From the NCBI GenBank assembly GCA_900543625.1, contig UQSF01000008.1, forward strand, positions 40,783-104,782: DNA of 64,000 bases, written 5' to 3'. The translations under genes were made by a program, and so were the position numbers. Numbering within the stretch: position 1 is the stretch's first letter; every line of letters begins with the position of its first letter. The notes beneath the pieces are model-generated. The model was given only the letters and a program-made list of their open reading frames with translations, ran no database searches and was not told the DNA's origin. Of the stretch, positions 26,035 to 35,063 are shown piece after piece. The stretch is from an uncultured Eubacteriales bacterium. Its GTDB lineage: Bacteria > Bacillota > Clostridia > Oscillospirales > Oscillospiraceae.

Positions 26035-26684
26035 AGGTGGTCACATTCCTGCTCGACCTGCTCTATCCGCCGCGGTGCGCATTCTGCCATGATTTTCTCG
26101 AGACGAGCGGCGACGGCCTCTGCGCACACTGCAGGACCGGCCTGCCGTTTGCGCAAAACGGCGGACGGCAGCGCTTTTCGTTCGTCCGCGCGTGCGTCTC
26201 GCCGCTCAATTATGAGGGCGATGTGCGTGCGTCGCTCCTGCGCTACAAATTCGGCGGCGCGACCGGGTATGCCAAGGTCTACGGCCGCCTCGTCGCCGAC
26301 ACGGTGCGCACGGAGCTGGCGGGGGAGTATGACCTCGTCACGTGGGTGCCGCTGAGCCGCAAGCGTCTGCGCGAGCGCGGGTATGATCAGGCGTGCCTGC
26401 TGGCGCGCTCGACGGCGAAGGAACTTGGGCTTCCGCTCACGCCGACGCTGCATAAGCAGCGCAACACGCAGCCGCAGTCCGGCACGGGCGACGCTGCCAA
26501 ACGCCGCGCGAACATCGCCGGTGCGTACCGCATGAAAACGGGTGCGGACGTGACCGGAAAGCGCATCCTGCTCATGGACGACATCGTCACGACCGGTGCG
26601 ACGCTTTCAGAGTGCGCGCGGGTGCTCGGCAAGGCGGGCGCGGAGCAGGTGGTGTGCGCCACGGTCGCGCGCTCCGCTGACTAA
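26031..26684 (+). CDS. comF: ComF-family phosphoribosyltransferase-like protein
   Basis: The 217-residue protein has a double zinc-finger N-terminus (CAFCHDF, CAHC) and a type I phosphoribosyltransferase fold with LMDDIVTTGATLSECARVL as the PRPP loop. ComF homologues assist DNA uptake or recombination in competent bacteria but are also kept in many non-competent ones. The ATG at 26031 overlaps the recD2 stop, placing it in the recD2 operon. Confidence 0.92.
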   Translation: MKVVTFLLDLLYPPRCAFCHDFLETSGDGLCAHCRTGLPFAQNGGRQRFSFVRACVSPLNYEGDVRASLLRYKFGGATGYAKVYGRLVADTVRTELAGEYDLVTWVPLSRKRLRERGYDQACLLARSTAKELGLPLTPTLHKQRNTQPQSGTGDAAKRRANIAGAYRMKTGADVTGKRILLMDDIVTTGATLSECARVLGKAGAEQVVCATVARSAD

Positions 26685-26751
26685 AACAGCCGCCAGACGG
26701 CTACGATCAACTATAACATCCGCAGCGCGGATGATACGGGAGTTTTGCTTT

Positions 26752-27783
26752 ATGATGATTTTTGAACGGGACATTGCCATCGACCTCGGCACGACCAACA
26801 TCCGCGTGTTCGTGCGCGGCAAGGGCATCATGCTGCGTGAGCCGTCCATCGTGGCGGTCGATAAGTACACCGGCCGTATGCTCAAGGTCGGTCAGGATGC
26901 GCAGAAGATGCTCGGCCGCACGCCGGCGAACATCGTGGCCATCCATCCGATCAGCGCGGGCGTCATCTCGGACTATGACATGACGGCGCTCATGCTCAAG
27001 GAGCTGCTCTCGCGCGTGACGTCGTTCAGCCTCTTCAAGCCGCGCGTGCTCGTCACCGTGCCGAGCAGCGTGACCGGCGTGGAGGAGCGCAACGTCATCG
27101 ACGCCGTCATCGAGGCCGGAGCGCGCAAGGTGTATCTGGTCGAGTCCGCCGTGGCGACGGCGGCCGGCGCGGGCGCCGACCTCTCCAAGCCGGACGGTCA
27201 CCTGGTCATCGACATCGGCGGCGGCACGACGGAGGTCGCGGTCGTCTCTCTCGGCGGCGTGGTCGAGAGCGAGTCGATTAAGACCGCCGGTGACGCTTTT
27301 GACGAGGCGATCGTGCGCTATGTGCGCCGCAAGCACAACATCCTCATCGGCAAGCGCACGGCGGAAGAGCTCAAGATCGGCATCGCGTGCCTTGTGCCGC
27401 GCGCCGAGGTGGGCATTCAGGAAGTCAAGGGCCGCTGCCTGACGACCGGCCTGCCGAAGTCCGTGAAGATCAGCTCGGTCGAGCTTGTCGAGGCCATTGC
27501 CGAGCCCGCGCGCGACATTCTCGAGACCATCCACATGGTGCTCGAGCGCACGCCGCCGGAGCTCGTTTCGGACGTCGCGCAAAACGGCATCGTCATGGCC
27601 GGCGGCGGCAGCCTGATCTATGGCTTTGACCAGCTTGTCGAGAAGGACACCGGCATCCGCACGACCGTGGTGGACGATGCGCTCTCGTGCGCGGCGTTCG
27701 GCAGCGGCAAGATGCTCATGAACCTCAACGATATGGCCGACGGCATGGTCAACCTCGCGCGCAAGCGTCAGATGAAAGCGTAA
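26752..27783 (+). CDS. mreB: rod shape-determining protein MreB/Mbl
   Basis: The 343-residue actin-like cytoskeletal ATPase organises cell-wall elongation at the membrane. Seen are the phosphate 1 motif IAIDLGTTNIRVFV, phosphate 2 LVIDIGGGTTEVAVVSLGG and the adenosine motif GIVMAGGGSLIYGFDQL. The N-terminal MMIFERD is short. The ATG at 26752 is better spaced from GGGAG than the one at 26755. It is not followed by mreC/mreD, so it is probably a standalone paralogue. No promoter is obvious in the 67-bp gap after comF. Confidence 0.93.
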   Translation: MMIFERDIAIDLGTTNIRVFVRGKGIMLREPSIVAVDKYTGRMLKVGQDAQKMLGRTPANIVAIHPISAGVISDYDMTALMLKELLSRVTSFSLFKPRVLVTVPSSVTGVEERNVIDAVIEAGARKVYLVESAVATAAGAGADLSKPDGHLVIDIGGGTTEVAVVSLGGVVESESIKTAGDAFDEAIVRYVRRKHNILIGKRTAEELKIGIACLVPRAEVGIQEVKGRCLTTGLPKSVKISSVELVEAIAEPARDILETIHMVLERTPPELVSDVAQNGIVMAGGGSLIYGFDQLVEKDTGIRTTVVDDALSCAAFGSGKMLMNLNDMADGMVNLARKRQMKA

Positions 27784-27816
27784 CAGGCAAGACGATAGCT
27801 CCCGGCCTTTTTCACC

Positions 27817-28719
27817 ATGTACTATCACACACTCAATGACGAGCTGCGCCGCCGCTTCGGCTGCAAGGTCTATAAGCTCGCACTCGACGGCGGCTTCACC
27901 TGCCCAAACCGCGACGGAGTCATCGGCACGCGCGGCTGCATCTTCTGCGCCGGGGACGGCTCGGGTGCGTTCACGGCCGACCGTGCGCTGCCGGTCCCGC
28001 AGCAGATTGAGGCGGCCAAGGAGCGCGTCCGCGCCAAAAACGGCGGCGGCAAGTACATCGCCTATTTTCAAAACTTCACGAACACCTACGGCAGCCATGC
28101 ACGCATGGAGGCGCTGTTCACGCAGGCGCTCGCGCCGGAGGATGTGGTCGCGCTCTCGGTCGCCACGCGGCCGGACTGTCTGCCGGATGAAACCGTTGCG
28201 CTCCTGCGGCGGCTGAACGCCGAAAAGCCAGTCTGGGTCGAGCTCGGTCTGCAAACCATCCATCCGCGCAGCGCGGCCTATATCCGCCGCGGCTACGACC
28301 TGCCGGTGTTCGACGATGCGGTGCGCCGTCTGCGCGCCGCCGGACTCGAGGTCATCGTGCATCAGATCCTCGGCATCCCCGGCGAGACGGACGCCGACAT
28401 GGTGCAGACCGCGCACTATATCGGGCATTGCGGGGCGCAGGGCATCAAGCTGCACCTGCTGCACGTGCTGCGCGGCACGGATCTGGCGGCGGACTACGCC
28501 GCCGGGCGGTTCGAGGTGCTCACGCCGGAGCACTATATCGACCTGCTTGAGCGGTGTCTGCGCGTGCTCCCGCCGGAGCTGGTCGTCCACCGGCTGACCG
28601 GCGACGGGGCGAAGCGCGACCTTATCGCGCCGCTCTGGAGCGCGGACAAAAAGCGTGTCCTCAACGCGATCCATGCCGCCTTCGTGCGCGACGATCTGGT
28701 GCAGGGCTCGGAACTGTAA
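27817..28719 (+). CDS. radical SAM protein, TIGR01212/YhcC family
   Basis: The 300-residue radical SAM protein has a 4Fe-4S motif with a long first gap (CPNRDGVIGTRGCIFC), followed by FQNFTNTYG, SVATRPDC and VELGLQTIHP segments typical of the TIGR01212 (YhcC/YtqA) family. The precise reaction is not established for the family. It starts 33 bp after mreB with a poor ribosome-binding site, so coupling to mreB is possible. Confidence 0.88.
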   Translation: MYYHTLNDELRRRFGCKVYKLALDGGFTCPNRDGVIGTRGCIFCAGDGSGAFTADRALPVPQQIEAAKERVRAKNGGGKYIAYFQNFTNTYGSHARMEALFTQALAPEDVVALSVATRPDCLPDETVALLRRLNAEKPVWVELGLQTIHPRSAAYIRRGYDLPVFDDAVRRLRAAGLEVIVHQILGIPGETDADMVQTAHYIGHCGAQGIKLHLLHVLRGTDLAADYAAGRFEVLTPEHYIDLLERCLRVLPPELVVHRLTGDGAKRDLIAPLWSADKKRVLNAIHAAFVRDDLVQGSEL

Positions 28720-28739
28720 CGTTATTTCAGGTGTTGACT

Positions 28740-29516
28740 ATGAGAAGAGAAATAGATTTCATTCATGGAATATGCGAATTCTGCAGGCGCATGGATTCGG
28801 CATATCCAGGCGCTCCAAAAGATGATATTGAAGTTAAACTCGTGGAGCATATTTCGTGCCGGGAGTTTCTTGCCTTGCAGGGTTTTGCGCGAGATTTGTG
28901 TACTGGCATTTCGAGATTTTTGGCATATTCACGCGAAAACGAAACTGTTTCCATCGCCATGCGTATCAAAGACCACGGACTCTATTTGTGCAATTATTAC
29001 GACCGGCAAAAGCCCTACGGAATGATTGCTGCGGCTGATAGAGAAAAAGCTTTCTCAAACGCGCGCTGGCTTTTCAGAAGGAAGCTGGGCGGATCACATT
29101 CGACCGGTATCACAGGCTTGTTCCGGACACTCTCGCAGCTTTTGCATTATCATGTGCTGACGGACGCCGCTGGGAATGAACTGCTTTGTTTATGTGATGA
29201 CCATAGAAAGGCCATTCCGCTTTCCGTAGAGGACAAGACGGCATATGAGGCTGGAAACAACCACGAGCATTTGTTGGACGATATTTCAGACGAAGCGTTT
29301 TCTGAACTTGTTGCAGACGCACCTGTTCTTTGCCGGTTCATCTATTGCAATATCAAGATGCAGTACCCGCAGAGGAAGCTTGCAGTCTATGTTGCAGTAA
29401 GCCGCCACGATTCTCTCACGGTTCGTTTCCATCAGGTGTGGACGGGAGAACCTCCGTACTATGATCCGGAAGATTTTTCATCCGGGGATGAACGCGTTTT
29501 TTCTCTCATCGACTAA
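28740..29516 (+). CDS. orphan hypothetical protein, AT-richer than its neighbours
   Basis: The 258-residue ORF begins at ATG 28740, 20 bp after the radical SAM gene, with only a weak CAGGTG before it. No membrane span, signal peptide or known motif is visible. It contains scattered cysteines (GICEFC, ELLCLC). Codon use (many TTT, ATT, GAA, AAA) differs from the GC-rich flanks, suggesting recent acquisition. It ends just before a bidirectional terminator. I do not recognise the family. Confidence 0.65.
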   Translation: MRREIDFIHGICEFCRRMDSAYPGAPKDDIEVKLVEHISCREFLALQGFARDLCTGISRFLAYSRENETVSIAMRIKDHGLYLCNYYDRQKPYGMIAAADREKAFSNARWLFRRKLGGSHSTGITGLFRTLSQLLHYHVLTDAAGNELLCLCDDHRKAIPLSVEDKTAYEAGNNHEHLLDDISDEAFSELVADAPVLCRFIYCNIKMQYPQRKLAVYVAVSRHDSLTVRFHQVWTGEPPYYDPEDFSSGDERVFSLID

Positions 29517-29532
29517 GCGCTTTATAAAAATA

Positions 29533-29562
29533 CTGCGGGCCGTGCATCAGCACCGCCCGCAG
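29533..29562 (-). terminator. terminator between convergent genes
   Basis: The 8-bp stem CTGCGGGC/GCCCGCAG sits between the convergent genes. The plus-strand flank at 29521-29530 is TTTATAAAAA, giving a T-rich tail for the minus-strand hydrolase. Confidence 0.75.
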
Positions 29563-29596
29563 CTTATATAGCTTGTTGTGATGAACTCCGAGGAAA

Positions 29597-30526
29597 TCAG
29601 ATCTTGCTGTTGAGCCACTCGAGGATATCGGCATATACCTCATCCTTATTGAGCTCGTTGAGCATTTCGTGACGGCCGTCCTTGTAGAGCTTGAGCTTTA
29701 CGTCTTTGCAGCCGGTTTTGAGGAAGCGCTCGTAAACTTTCTTGACCGCCTCACCGTAGTTGCCGACGGGGTCGCCGTCACCGGACATGAAGTAGACCGG
29801 GGTGGATTTGTCCATCTTGTTGAGGTTTTCCGTCTTCCAGATGTACTGCAGGCCGCCCATCATGTCGTGGAACATACCGGCAGTTGCCATCGCGCCGCAG
29901 AGGGGGTCCGCGATGTAGGCATCCACGATCGACTCGTCACGGGTGAGCCAGTCGAGCTTCGTGCGCACGTGGTCATACTTCTTGTTGTAGCTGCCGAAGG
30001 CAAGCTTGTCGAGCATGGGGCTGTGGTACATGGGGCCGTTGTCGATCATCTCGAGCTTTGCCATGAGCTTGCCCGCGGCGACGACTGCGCCCGGGTTCTG
30101 GCCGGTGCCGCTGATGACGACGCCCTTGAGACCCTCGGGGTGGTCAATAATATAGGTACGGGTTAGGAAGCTGCCCATGCTGTGACCGAACAGGAAGTAG
30201 GGGACATCGGGGTACTTGGCGGCAGTGAGCTTATGGAGCTGGTCCATATCGCTCACAACGTCGTTCCAGCCGTCCTTTTCCGCGAAGAAGCACAGCTCCT
30301 GCTCGTTTTCAGCGGTTTTGCCGTGACCGAGATGGTCATTGGCGACGACGACGAAACCGTTTTCCGCGAGAAACTCCATAAACGGGGCATAACGGTAGAC
30401 GTGCTCGGCAACACCGTGCGCGATCTGCAGGACGGCGCGCACTTCGCCATCAGGCGTGCACTCTCTGGCAAACACGTTGTGTTTCCCATCAGTGGACAAA
30501 AACCTAAAATCATGAAAAGATGGCAT
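29597..30526 (-). CDS. alpha/beta hydrolase, monoacylglycerol lipase / S33 type
   Basis: The 309-residue cytosolic serine hydrolase has the nucleophile elbow FGHSMGSFLTR, an oxyanion-side motif VLQIAHGVAEHVYRY and a late Asp/His pair (SGDGDPVG near the end and DGRHEMLNE). This pattern is typical of lysophospholipase/monoglyceride lipase proteins. The start MPSFHDF at 30526 is preceded by TAAGGAG. An upstream in-frame start lies across the promoter. It is divergent from glpK. A link through glycerol released from acylglycerols is plausible but inferred. Confidence 0.88.
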   Translation of the reverse strand: MPSFHDFRFLSTDGKHNVFARECTPDGEVRAVLQIAHGVAEHVYRYAPFMEFLAENGFVVVANDHLGHGKTAENEQELCFFAEKDGWNDVVSDMDQLHKLTAAKYPDVPYFLFGHSMGSFLTRTYIIDHPEGLKGVVISGTGQNPGAVVAAGKLMAKLEMIDNGPMYHSPMLDKLAFGSYNKKYDHVRTKLDWLTRDESIVDAYIADPLCGAMATAGMFHDMMGGLQYIWKTENLNKMDKSTPVYFMSGDGDPVGNYGEAVKKVYERFLKTGCKDVKLKLYKDGRHEMLNELNKDEVYADILEWLNSKI

Positions 30527-30567
30527 AGCAATACTCCTTACTTTGTGATATACTAAAAGATACCTGA

Positions 30568-30596
30568 ATTGTATTCCAATTGACGGCATTCGTCAA
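30568..30596 (-). promoter_or_regulatory. promoter of the hydrolase gene
   Basis: On the minus strand TTGACG (30596-30591) and TACAAT (30573-30568) are 17 bp apart. Confidence 0.85.
30580..30596. promoter_or_regulatory. inverted repeat in the hydrolase-glpK intergenic region
   Basis: TTGACG-GCATT-CGTCAA is a perfect 6-bp inverted repeat whose right arm is the -35 box of the minus-strand promoter. It may be an operator shared by the divergent genes. No clear sigma-A promoter for glpK was found. Confidence 0.45.
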
Positions 30597-30618
30597 GTCT
30601 ACGGAGGTTATTTTCATT

Positions 30619-32124
30619 ATGAACGGCTACATCATTGCACTTGATCAGGGTACAACCAGTTCCCGCTCGATTATCTTCGATAGTAAGGGAAACATCGTAT
30701 CTCTGGCGCAGTATCCATTCACGCAGATCTATCCGAAACCGGGCTGGGTCGAGCATGACCCGATGGTCATCCTCGAGAGCCAGCTGCTCGCCATGAGCGA
30801 GGCATTTGAAAAGAGCGGCCTGTCGCCGACGGACATCGCCGGCATCGGCATCACAAACCAGCGCGAGACGACCATCGTCTGGGACAAGCACACCGGCAGA
30901 CCTGTCTATAATGCAATCGTCTGGCAGTGCCGCCGCACGGCGCCCATCTGCGACCAGCTGATGGCGGACGGTCTCGGCGACTACGTGAAGGAGAAAACAG
31001 GCCTGCTCATCGATGCCTACTTCTCCGGCACGAAGATCAAGTGGATCCTGGACAACGTTCCGGATGCAAGAGAGCGCGCCGAGCGCGGCGACCTGCTGTT
31101 CGGCAATGTGGACTCGTGGCTCATCTGGAACCTTACCGGCGGTCGCGCGCATGTGTCGGACTATTCCAACTGCTCGCGCACGATGCTGTTTGACATTGAC
31201 AATCTCTGCTGGGACGAGACACTCTGCGCACGTCTGGGCATCCCGATGAGCATGCTGCCGACGCCGGTGCCGTCCTCTATGGTCTATGGACAGGTGGCGG
31301 CAGGACTGTCCGGTCTGGAATCGCTGGAGGGCGTGCCCGTCTGCGGCAGCGCCGGCGATCAGGCTGCCGCGCTGCTCGGTCAGGCGTGCATCGAGCCGGG
31401 TCAGGCGAAGAACACCTATGGCACGGGCTGCTTCACGCTTATGAACACCGGCAGCAAGTCCGTGCGCAGCGTCAGCGGTCTGGTCACGAGCGTTGCGTGG
31501 TCTGTCAACGGTGAGACCACCTATGCCCTTGAGGGCAGTGTGTTCAACGCCGGCAGCTCCATTCAGTGGCTGCGCGACGAGCTCGGTCTCATCGGCGCGG
31601 CGCATGAGTGCGACCTGCTGGCCGAGAGCGTGCCGGATAACGGCGGCGTGTATCTCGTGTCCGCGTTCACCGGTCTTGGCGCACCGCGCTGGGATATGTA
31701 TGCCCGCGGCGCGATCGTCGGTCTGACGCGCGGCAGCAACAAGGCGCACATCGCCCGCGCCACACTCGAGGGCATCGCCTATCAGGTCAAGGACCTGCTC
31801 GATGCCATGCAGATCGACGCTGAGAGCCCGATCTCCGTCCTGCGTGTGGATGGCGGCGCGTCGGTGAGCTCGTTTCTGATGCAGTTTCAGGCGGATATGC
31901 TGCGCGTGCCGATCGACCGGCCGAAGCTGGTCGAGACGACCGCGTTCGGCGCGGCGTTCCTCGCCGGCCTTGCCAGCGGCGTCTGGGAGAGCGTGGACGA
32001 TATTGCGCTCCTGCGCCAGTCTGACCGCATTTTCAAGCCCGAAATGGACGCCGAGCAGGCAAAGCGGCAGCATGACAACTGGCTGCGCGCCGTCGGCAGA
32101 GCGGAAAAATGGAGTCTCGAATGA
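30619..32124 (+). CDS. glpK: glycerol kinase
   Basis: The 501-residue FGGY-family kinase phosphorylates glycerol to glycerol 3-phosphate. It begins MNGYIIALDQGTTSSRSIIF. It has the HDPM segment, ITNQRETTIVWD, the GTGCFTLMNTG loop and the C-terminal VDGGASVSSFLMQFQADML, all GlpK hallmarks. CGGAGG precedes the ATG at 30619. No glpF, glpD or glpO is adjacent. The next gene, DUF1015, overlaps its stop. Confidence 0.97.
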   Translation: MNGYIIALDQGTTSSRSIIFDSKGNIVSLAQYPFTQIYPKPGWVEHDPMVILESQLLAMSEAFEKSGLSPTDIAGIGITNQRETTIVWDKHTGRPVYNAIVWQCRRTAPICDQLMADGLGDYVKEKTGLLIDAYFSGTKIKWILDNVPDARERAERGDLLFGNVDSWLIWNLTGGRAHVSDYSNCSRTMLFDIDNLCWDETLCARLGIPMSMLPTPVPSSMVYGQVAAGLSGLESLEGVPVCGSAGDQAAALLGQACIEPGQAKNTYGTGCFTLMNTGSKSVRSVSGLVTSVAWSVNGETTYALEGSVFNAGSSIQWLRDELGLIGAAHECDLLAESVPDNGGVYLVSAFTGLGAPRWDMYARGAIVGLTRGSNKAHIARATLEGIAYQVKDLLDAMQIDAESPISVLRVDGGASVSSFLMQFQADMLRVPIDRPKLVETTAFGAAFLAGLASGVWESVDDIALLRQSDRIFKPEMDAEQAKRQHDNWLRAVGRAEKWSLE

Positions 32125-33350
32125 ACCAGAACCTGTTTTTTGCCCCTACGGATATTCTGCTGCCTGAGCGTGCGGATATGCATCGCTGGAGTGTCATTGC
32201 CTGCGACCAGTTCACGTCGGACGCCGCCTATTGGCGCGCAGTGCAGGACACGGTCGGCGACGTACCCTCTACGCTGCGGCTGATGCTGCCGGAGTTTTAC
32301 CTCGGCAAGTGTGACGAAGCGGCGGCGACGCGCGCCATTCAGCAGACGATGCATACCTATCTCGACAGCGGCGTATTTCGCACCGTGCCGCACAGCCTTG
32401 TGCTCGTGCAGCGCACGCTGCCGAGCGGCGCTGTGCGCTGCGGCATCGTCGGCGCGCTCGACCTTGAGGCGTATGATTACGCGCCCGATTCCGTCACGCC
32501 TATCCGCGCAACGGAGGGCACGGTCGCTTCGCGCCTTCCGGCGCGTGTGCGCATCCGTGCGGCGGCGGCGCTGGAAATGCCGCACATCATGGTCTTTTAT
32601 ACAGATCCGGAGGATGCTATTTGCCGCAAGGCGGAGGCGCTTGCGGATGACACACTCTATGACTTTGATCTCATGGCCGGCGGCGGGCATATCTGCGGCC
32701 GCCGCATTGCCGGAGACGCAGCCGATCGGCTGGCGGCCGCCCTGTGTGCGACCGGTGTCGGAACGGACGGCGAGCACCCCATGCGTTTTGCAATTGCGGA
32801 CGGCAACCACAGTCTGGCAGCTGCCCGTCAGTGCTGGCTGGAGAAGAAAAAGACGCTCACGCCCGAACAGGCGGCAGTTGACCCCGCGCGCTATGCACTG
32901 GTCGAGCTTGTGAACCTGCACAGTCCGGCTGTGACGTTCGAGCCCATCCACCGCGTCCTCTTTGAGACCGATGCGGCGCATTGGCTGGACGCTGCCGAGG
33001 GCGCGCTTGCGGCGGCAGACGGCCGCGGCTATGCGGTCACGCTGCTGGCTGGTGCGCAGCGCAGAGACATTCTCGCACGCGGCAGCTCGCTCGGCGAGGC
33101 CATTGCTGCGCTGGAGGCATTTTGCGCATCGTATATGCAGGCGCACGGTGGCCGGATCGACTATATCCACGGCGATGACGAGGCAGTTGACCTCGCCGCC
33201 GGAGACGGCTGCTGCGGCATCCTGATGCCGCGCATGGAAAAAGAGGAGCTCTTCACGTCTGTGCTCCGCTCCGGCCCGTTCCCGAAAAAGAGCTTTTCGA
33301 TCGGCCTCGGTGCGGACAAGCGCTATTACCTCGAGTGCCGCAAACTCTAA
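32121..33350 (+). CDS. DUF1015 family protein
   Basis: The 409-residue protein starts in an ATGA overlap with glpK (an ATG at 32109 is the alternative). Family features are the N-terminal VIACDQFTSDAAYW, the ADGNHSLAAARQCW motif near the centre and the C-terminal GILMPRMEKEELF followed by FPKKSFSIGLG. DUF1015 proteins are conserved in anaerobes, often near serine biosynthesis or sugar kinase genes. The function is not established. Co-translation with glycerol kinase is notable. Confidence 0.85.
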   Translation: MNQNLFFAPTDILLPERADMHRWSVIACDQFTSDAAYWRAVQDTVGDVPSTLRLMLPEFYLGKCDEAAATRAIQQTMHTYLDSGVFRTVPHSLVLVQRTLPSGAVRCGIVGALDLEAYDYAPDSVTPIRATEGTVASRLPARVRIRAAAALEMPHIMVFYTDPEDAICRKAEALADDTLYDFDLMAGGGHICGRRIAGDAADRLAAALCATGVGTDGEHPMRFAIADGNHSLAAARQCWLEKKKTLTPEQAAVDPARYALVELVNLHSPAVTFEPIHRVLFETDAAHWLDAAEGALAAADGRGYAVTLLAGAQRRDILARGSSLGEAIAALEAFCASYMQAHGGRIDYIHGDDEAVDLAAGDGCCGILMPRMEKEELFTSVLRSGPFPKKSFSIGLGADKRYYLECRKL

Positions 33351-33370
33351 TTTGATCTATCCTTTGCTTG

Positions 33371-33404
33371 AGAGAGGCAGCTTATTGGCTGCCTCTCTTT
33401 TTTT
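33371..33404 (+). terminator. rho-independent terminator of the glpK operon
   Basis: The 11-bp perfect stem AGAGAGGCAGC/GCTGCCTCTCT is followed by seven T. Confidence 0.95.
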
Positions 33405-33462
33405 GTTCTGTCTTATGCTGCGCATGCATAGGATGTGGCAGGACAAAAGAGGAGGGAGTCGG

Positions 33463-34344
33463 ATGATCTTCACAAATCAGGCGCTGGCGCTGTTCCCGCC
33501 GTCGCTGGGACAGGCCATCGCGCAGACGCAGCGCGACCGGGACGAGCTCGTGGAGGAGATCTGCTGCCGCATCGGGCGGCCGCCCGTGCTGCTGACGCAG
33601 GAAAATGTGTACCCTGCGGCGTGCCGTGCCGTGCTGCCGGACGATCTGGACTATCTGCTCGAGCGCGCAACGCGCGCGTCCGTCTATGCGGCAGCAGACC
33701 AGATCCGGCAGGGATACTTACAGACGGCTGGTGGCTGCCGCGTCGGGCTGTGCGGCTGTGCCTATGGACAGGCTGCCGGTCAGATCGACGGCATCCGGCA
33801 GCTGAGCTCCGTGTCCGTGCGCATTCCGCACGCCGTGCCCGGGTGCGCCGATGCGCTCGTGCCGAAGCTGATGAAGGACGGCTTTTGCAGCACACTCATT
33901 CTCTCACCGCCCGGCGGCGGAAAGACGACGCTGCTGCGCGAGTGCGTGCGCCGGTTGTCCGATCAAGGGCTGCGCATCTCGCTTATGGACGAGCGCGGCG
34001 AGATCGCGGCGGTGCAAAACCGGACGCCGCAGTTCGACGTCGGCGCGAACACGGACATCATGACCGGAGGACAAAAGGCCGCCTGCTGCATGATGCTGCT
34101 GCGCGCCATGCGCCCGGATGTGCTGGCGTTTGACGAGATCAGCGCGCCGGAGGACATCGAAGCGATGCGTATCGCCGCCGGCTGCGGCGTTGCGCTGCTG
34201 GCGACGGCGCACGCGCAGAGCGTCGGTGCGCTGCGCTGCCGGACGCTGTACCGCGCGCTGCTGGACGAGCATATTTTCCGCCGCGCCGTGTGCATCACGC
34301 GCAGCGGCGGCGCGCGTTTTTACACGCTCGAGGAGCTGCCATGA
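33463..34344 (+). CDS. spoIIIAA: stage III sporulation ATPase SpoIIIAA
   Basis: The 293-residue secretion-type ATPase powers the SpoIIIA-SpoIIQ channel between mother cell and forespore. Walker A is SPPGGGKTTLLRE near residue 149, followed by LMDERGEIAA and a Walker B VLAFDEIS. The start at 33463 follows AGGAGGGAG. It is the first gene of an eight-gene operon with overlapping or closely spaced genes. No convincing sigma-E promoter could be placed by eye. Confidence 0.95.
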   Translation: MIFTNQALALFPPSLGQAIAQTQRDRDELVEEICCRIGRPPVLLTQENVYPAACRAVLPDDLDYLLERATRASVYAAADQIRQGYLQTAGGCRVGLCGCAYGQAAGQIDGIRQLSSVSVRIPHAVPGCADALVPKLMKDGFCSTLILSPPGGGKTTLLRECVRRLSDQGLRISLMDERGEIAAVQNRTPQFDVGANTDIMTGGQKAACCMMLLRAMRPDVLAFDEISAPEDIEAMRIAAGCGVALLATAHAQSVGALRCRTLYRALLDEHIFRRAVCITRSGGARFYTLEELP

Positions 34345-34853
34345 CGTGGGCGCACGGACTGGGCGCAGCGCTTTTGTTTCTGGGCAGCACCGCGGCGGGC
34401 TTCGCGCTTCGGCGCGAACTGCAGCAGCGCGCGCAGCTGCTCGCGGCGGTGATCGACAGCCTGCAGCTGCTGCGCAGCGACATCGTCGGGCGGCTGCTGC
34501 CGCTGCCGGAAGCACTGCGCCACACGGCGGAGACGGCGCCGGAGCCGCTGCATGCGCAATACACCGCCCTCGCAGACGGCATCACGGACAGCGAGCGGCC
34601 GTTTTGCGAGCAATGGGCGGCGGCGATCCGGGCACTGGACATGTTCACACCGGCCGCGCGCGCCGCGCTGCTGACATTGGGCGCGCAGCTTGGAAAATAT
34701 GACGCGCAGCTCCAGCGGCAGGCGCTGGACACCTGCATTGCGTCGCTGCAGAGCATTTCCGCTGCACTGCAAGATGACGCGCGGCGGCGCGGTAAACTGG
34801 TCTGCGGCCTCGGCGCGACGCTTGGTCTGCTCGCCGCCGTTGCGCTGCTTTGA
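34341..34853 (+). CDS. spoIIIAB: stage III sporulation protein SpoIIIAB
   Basis: The 170-residue protein has hydrophobic N- and C-termini (ALLFLGSTAAGFAL and GATLGLLAAVALL) enclosing a helical soluble domain with ELQQRAQLLAAVIDSLQLLRSDI, similar to the GspF-like SpoIIIAB. The ATGA overlap with spoIIIAA and the operon position support the call. Confidence 0.92.
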   Translation: MTWAHGLGAALLFLGSTAAGFALRRELQQRAQLLAAVIDSLQLLRSDIVGRLLPLPEALRHTAETAPEPLHAQYTALADGITDSERPFCEQWAAAIRALDMFTPAARAALLTLGAQLGKYDAQLQRQALDTCIASLQSISAALQDDARRRGKLVCGLGATLGLLAAVALL

Positions 34854-34868
34854 ACCGGGGAGGGACTT

Positions 34869-35063
34869 ATGGACGTTGACCTTGTCTTTAAGATCGCGGC
34901 GATCGGGATCCTCGTCGCCGTGCTCAACATCCTGCTCTCGCGCGCGGGGCGCGATGAGCAGGCGCTCATGACGACCATCGCGGGGCTGGTCGTGGTGCTG
35001 GTGCTGGTGATCCAGAAGATCAGCGAGCTGTTTGCGCTCATCAAGCAGCTGTTTTCGTTCTGA
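34869..35063 (+). CDS. spoIIIAC: stage III sporulation protein SpoIIIAC
   Basis: The 64-residue protein has two membrane spans (KIAAIGILVAVLNILLS and AGLVVVLVLVIQKISELF), length and hairpin topology typical of SpoIIIAC. It overlaps spoIIIAD by one base. Confidence 0.93.
   Translation: MDVDLVFKIAAIGILVAVLNILLSRAGRDEQALMTTIAGLVVVLVLVIQKISELFALIKQLFSF

Noticed and set aside
33405..33462. Sigma-E promoter for spoIIIAA
   Set aside because: A CATAGGAT -10-like element and GTCTTAT upstream exist, but the spacing (about 9 bp) is too short for sigma-E, so no promoter is claimed.
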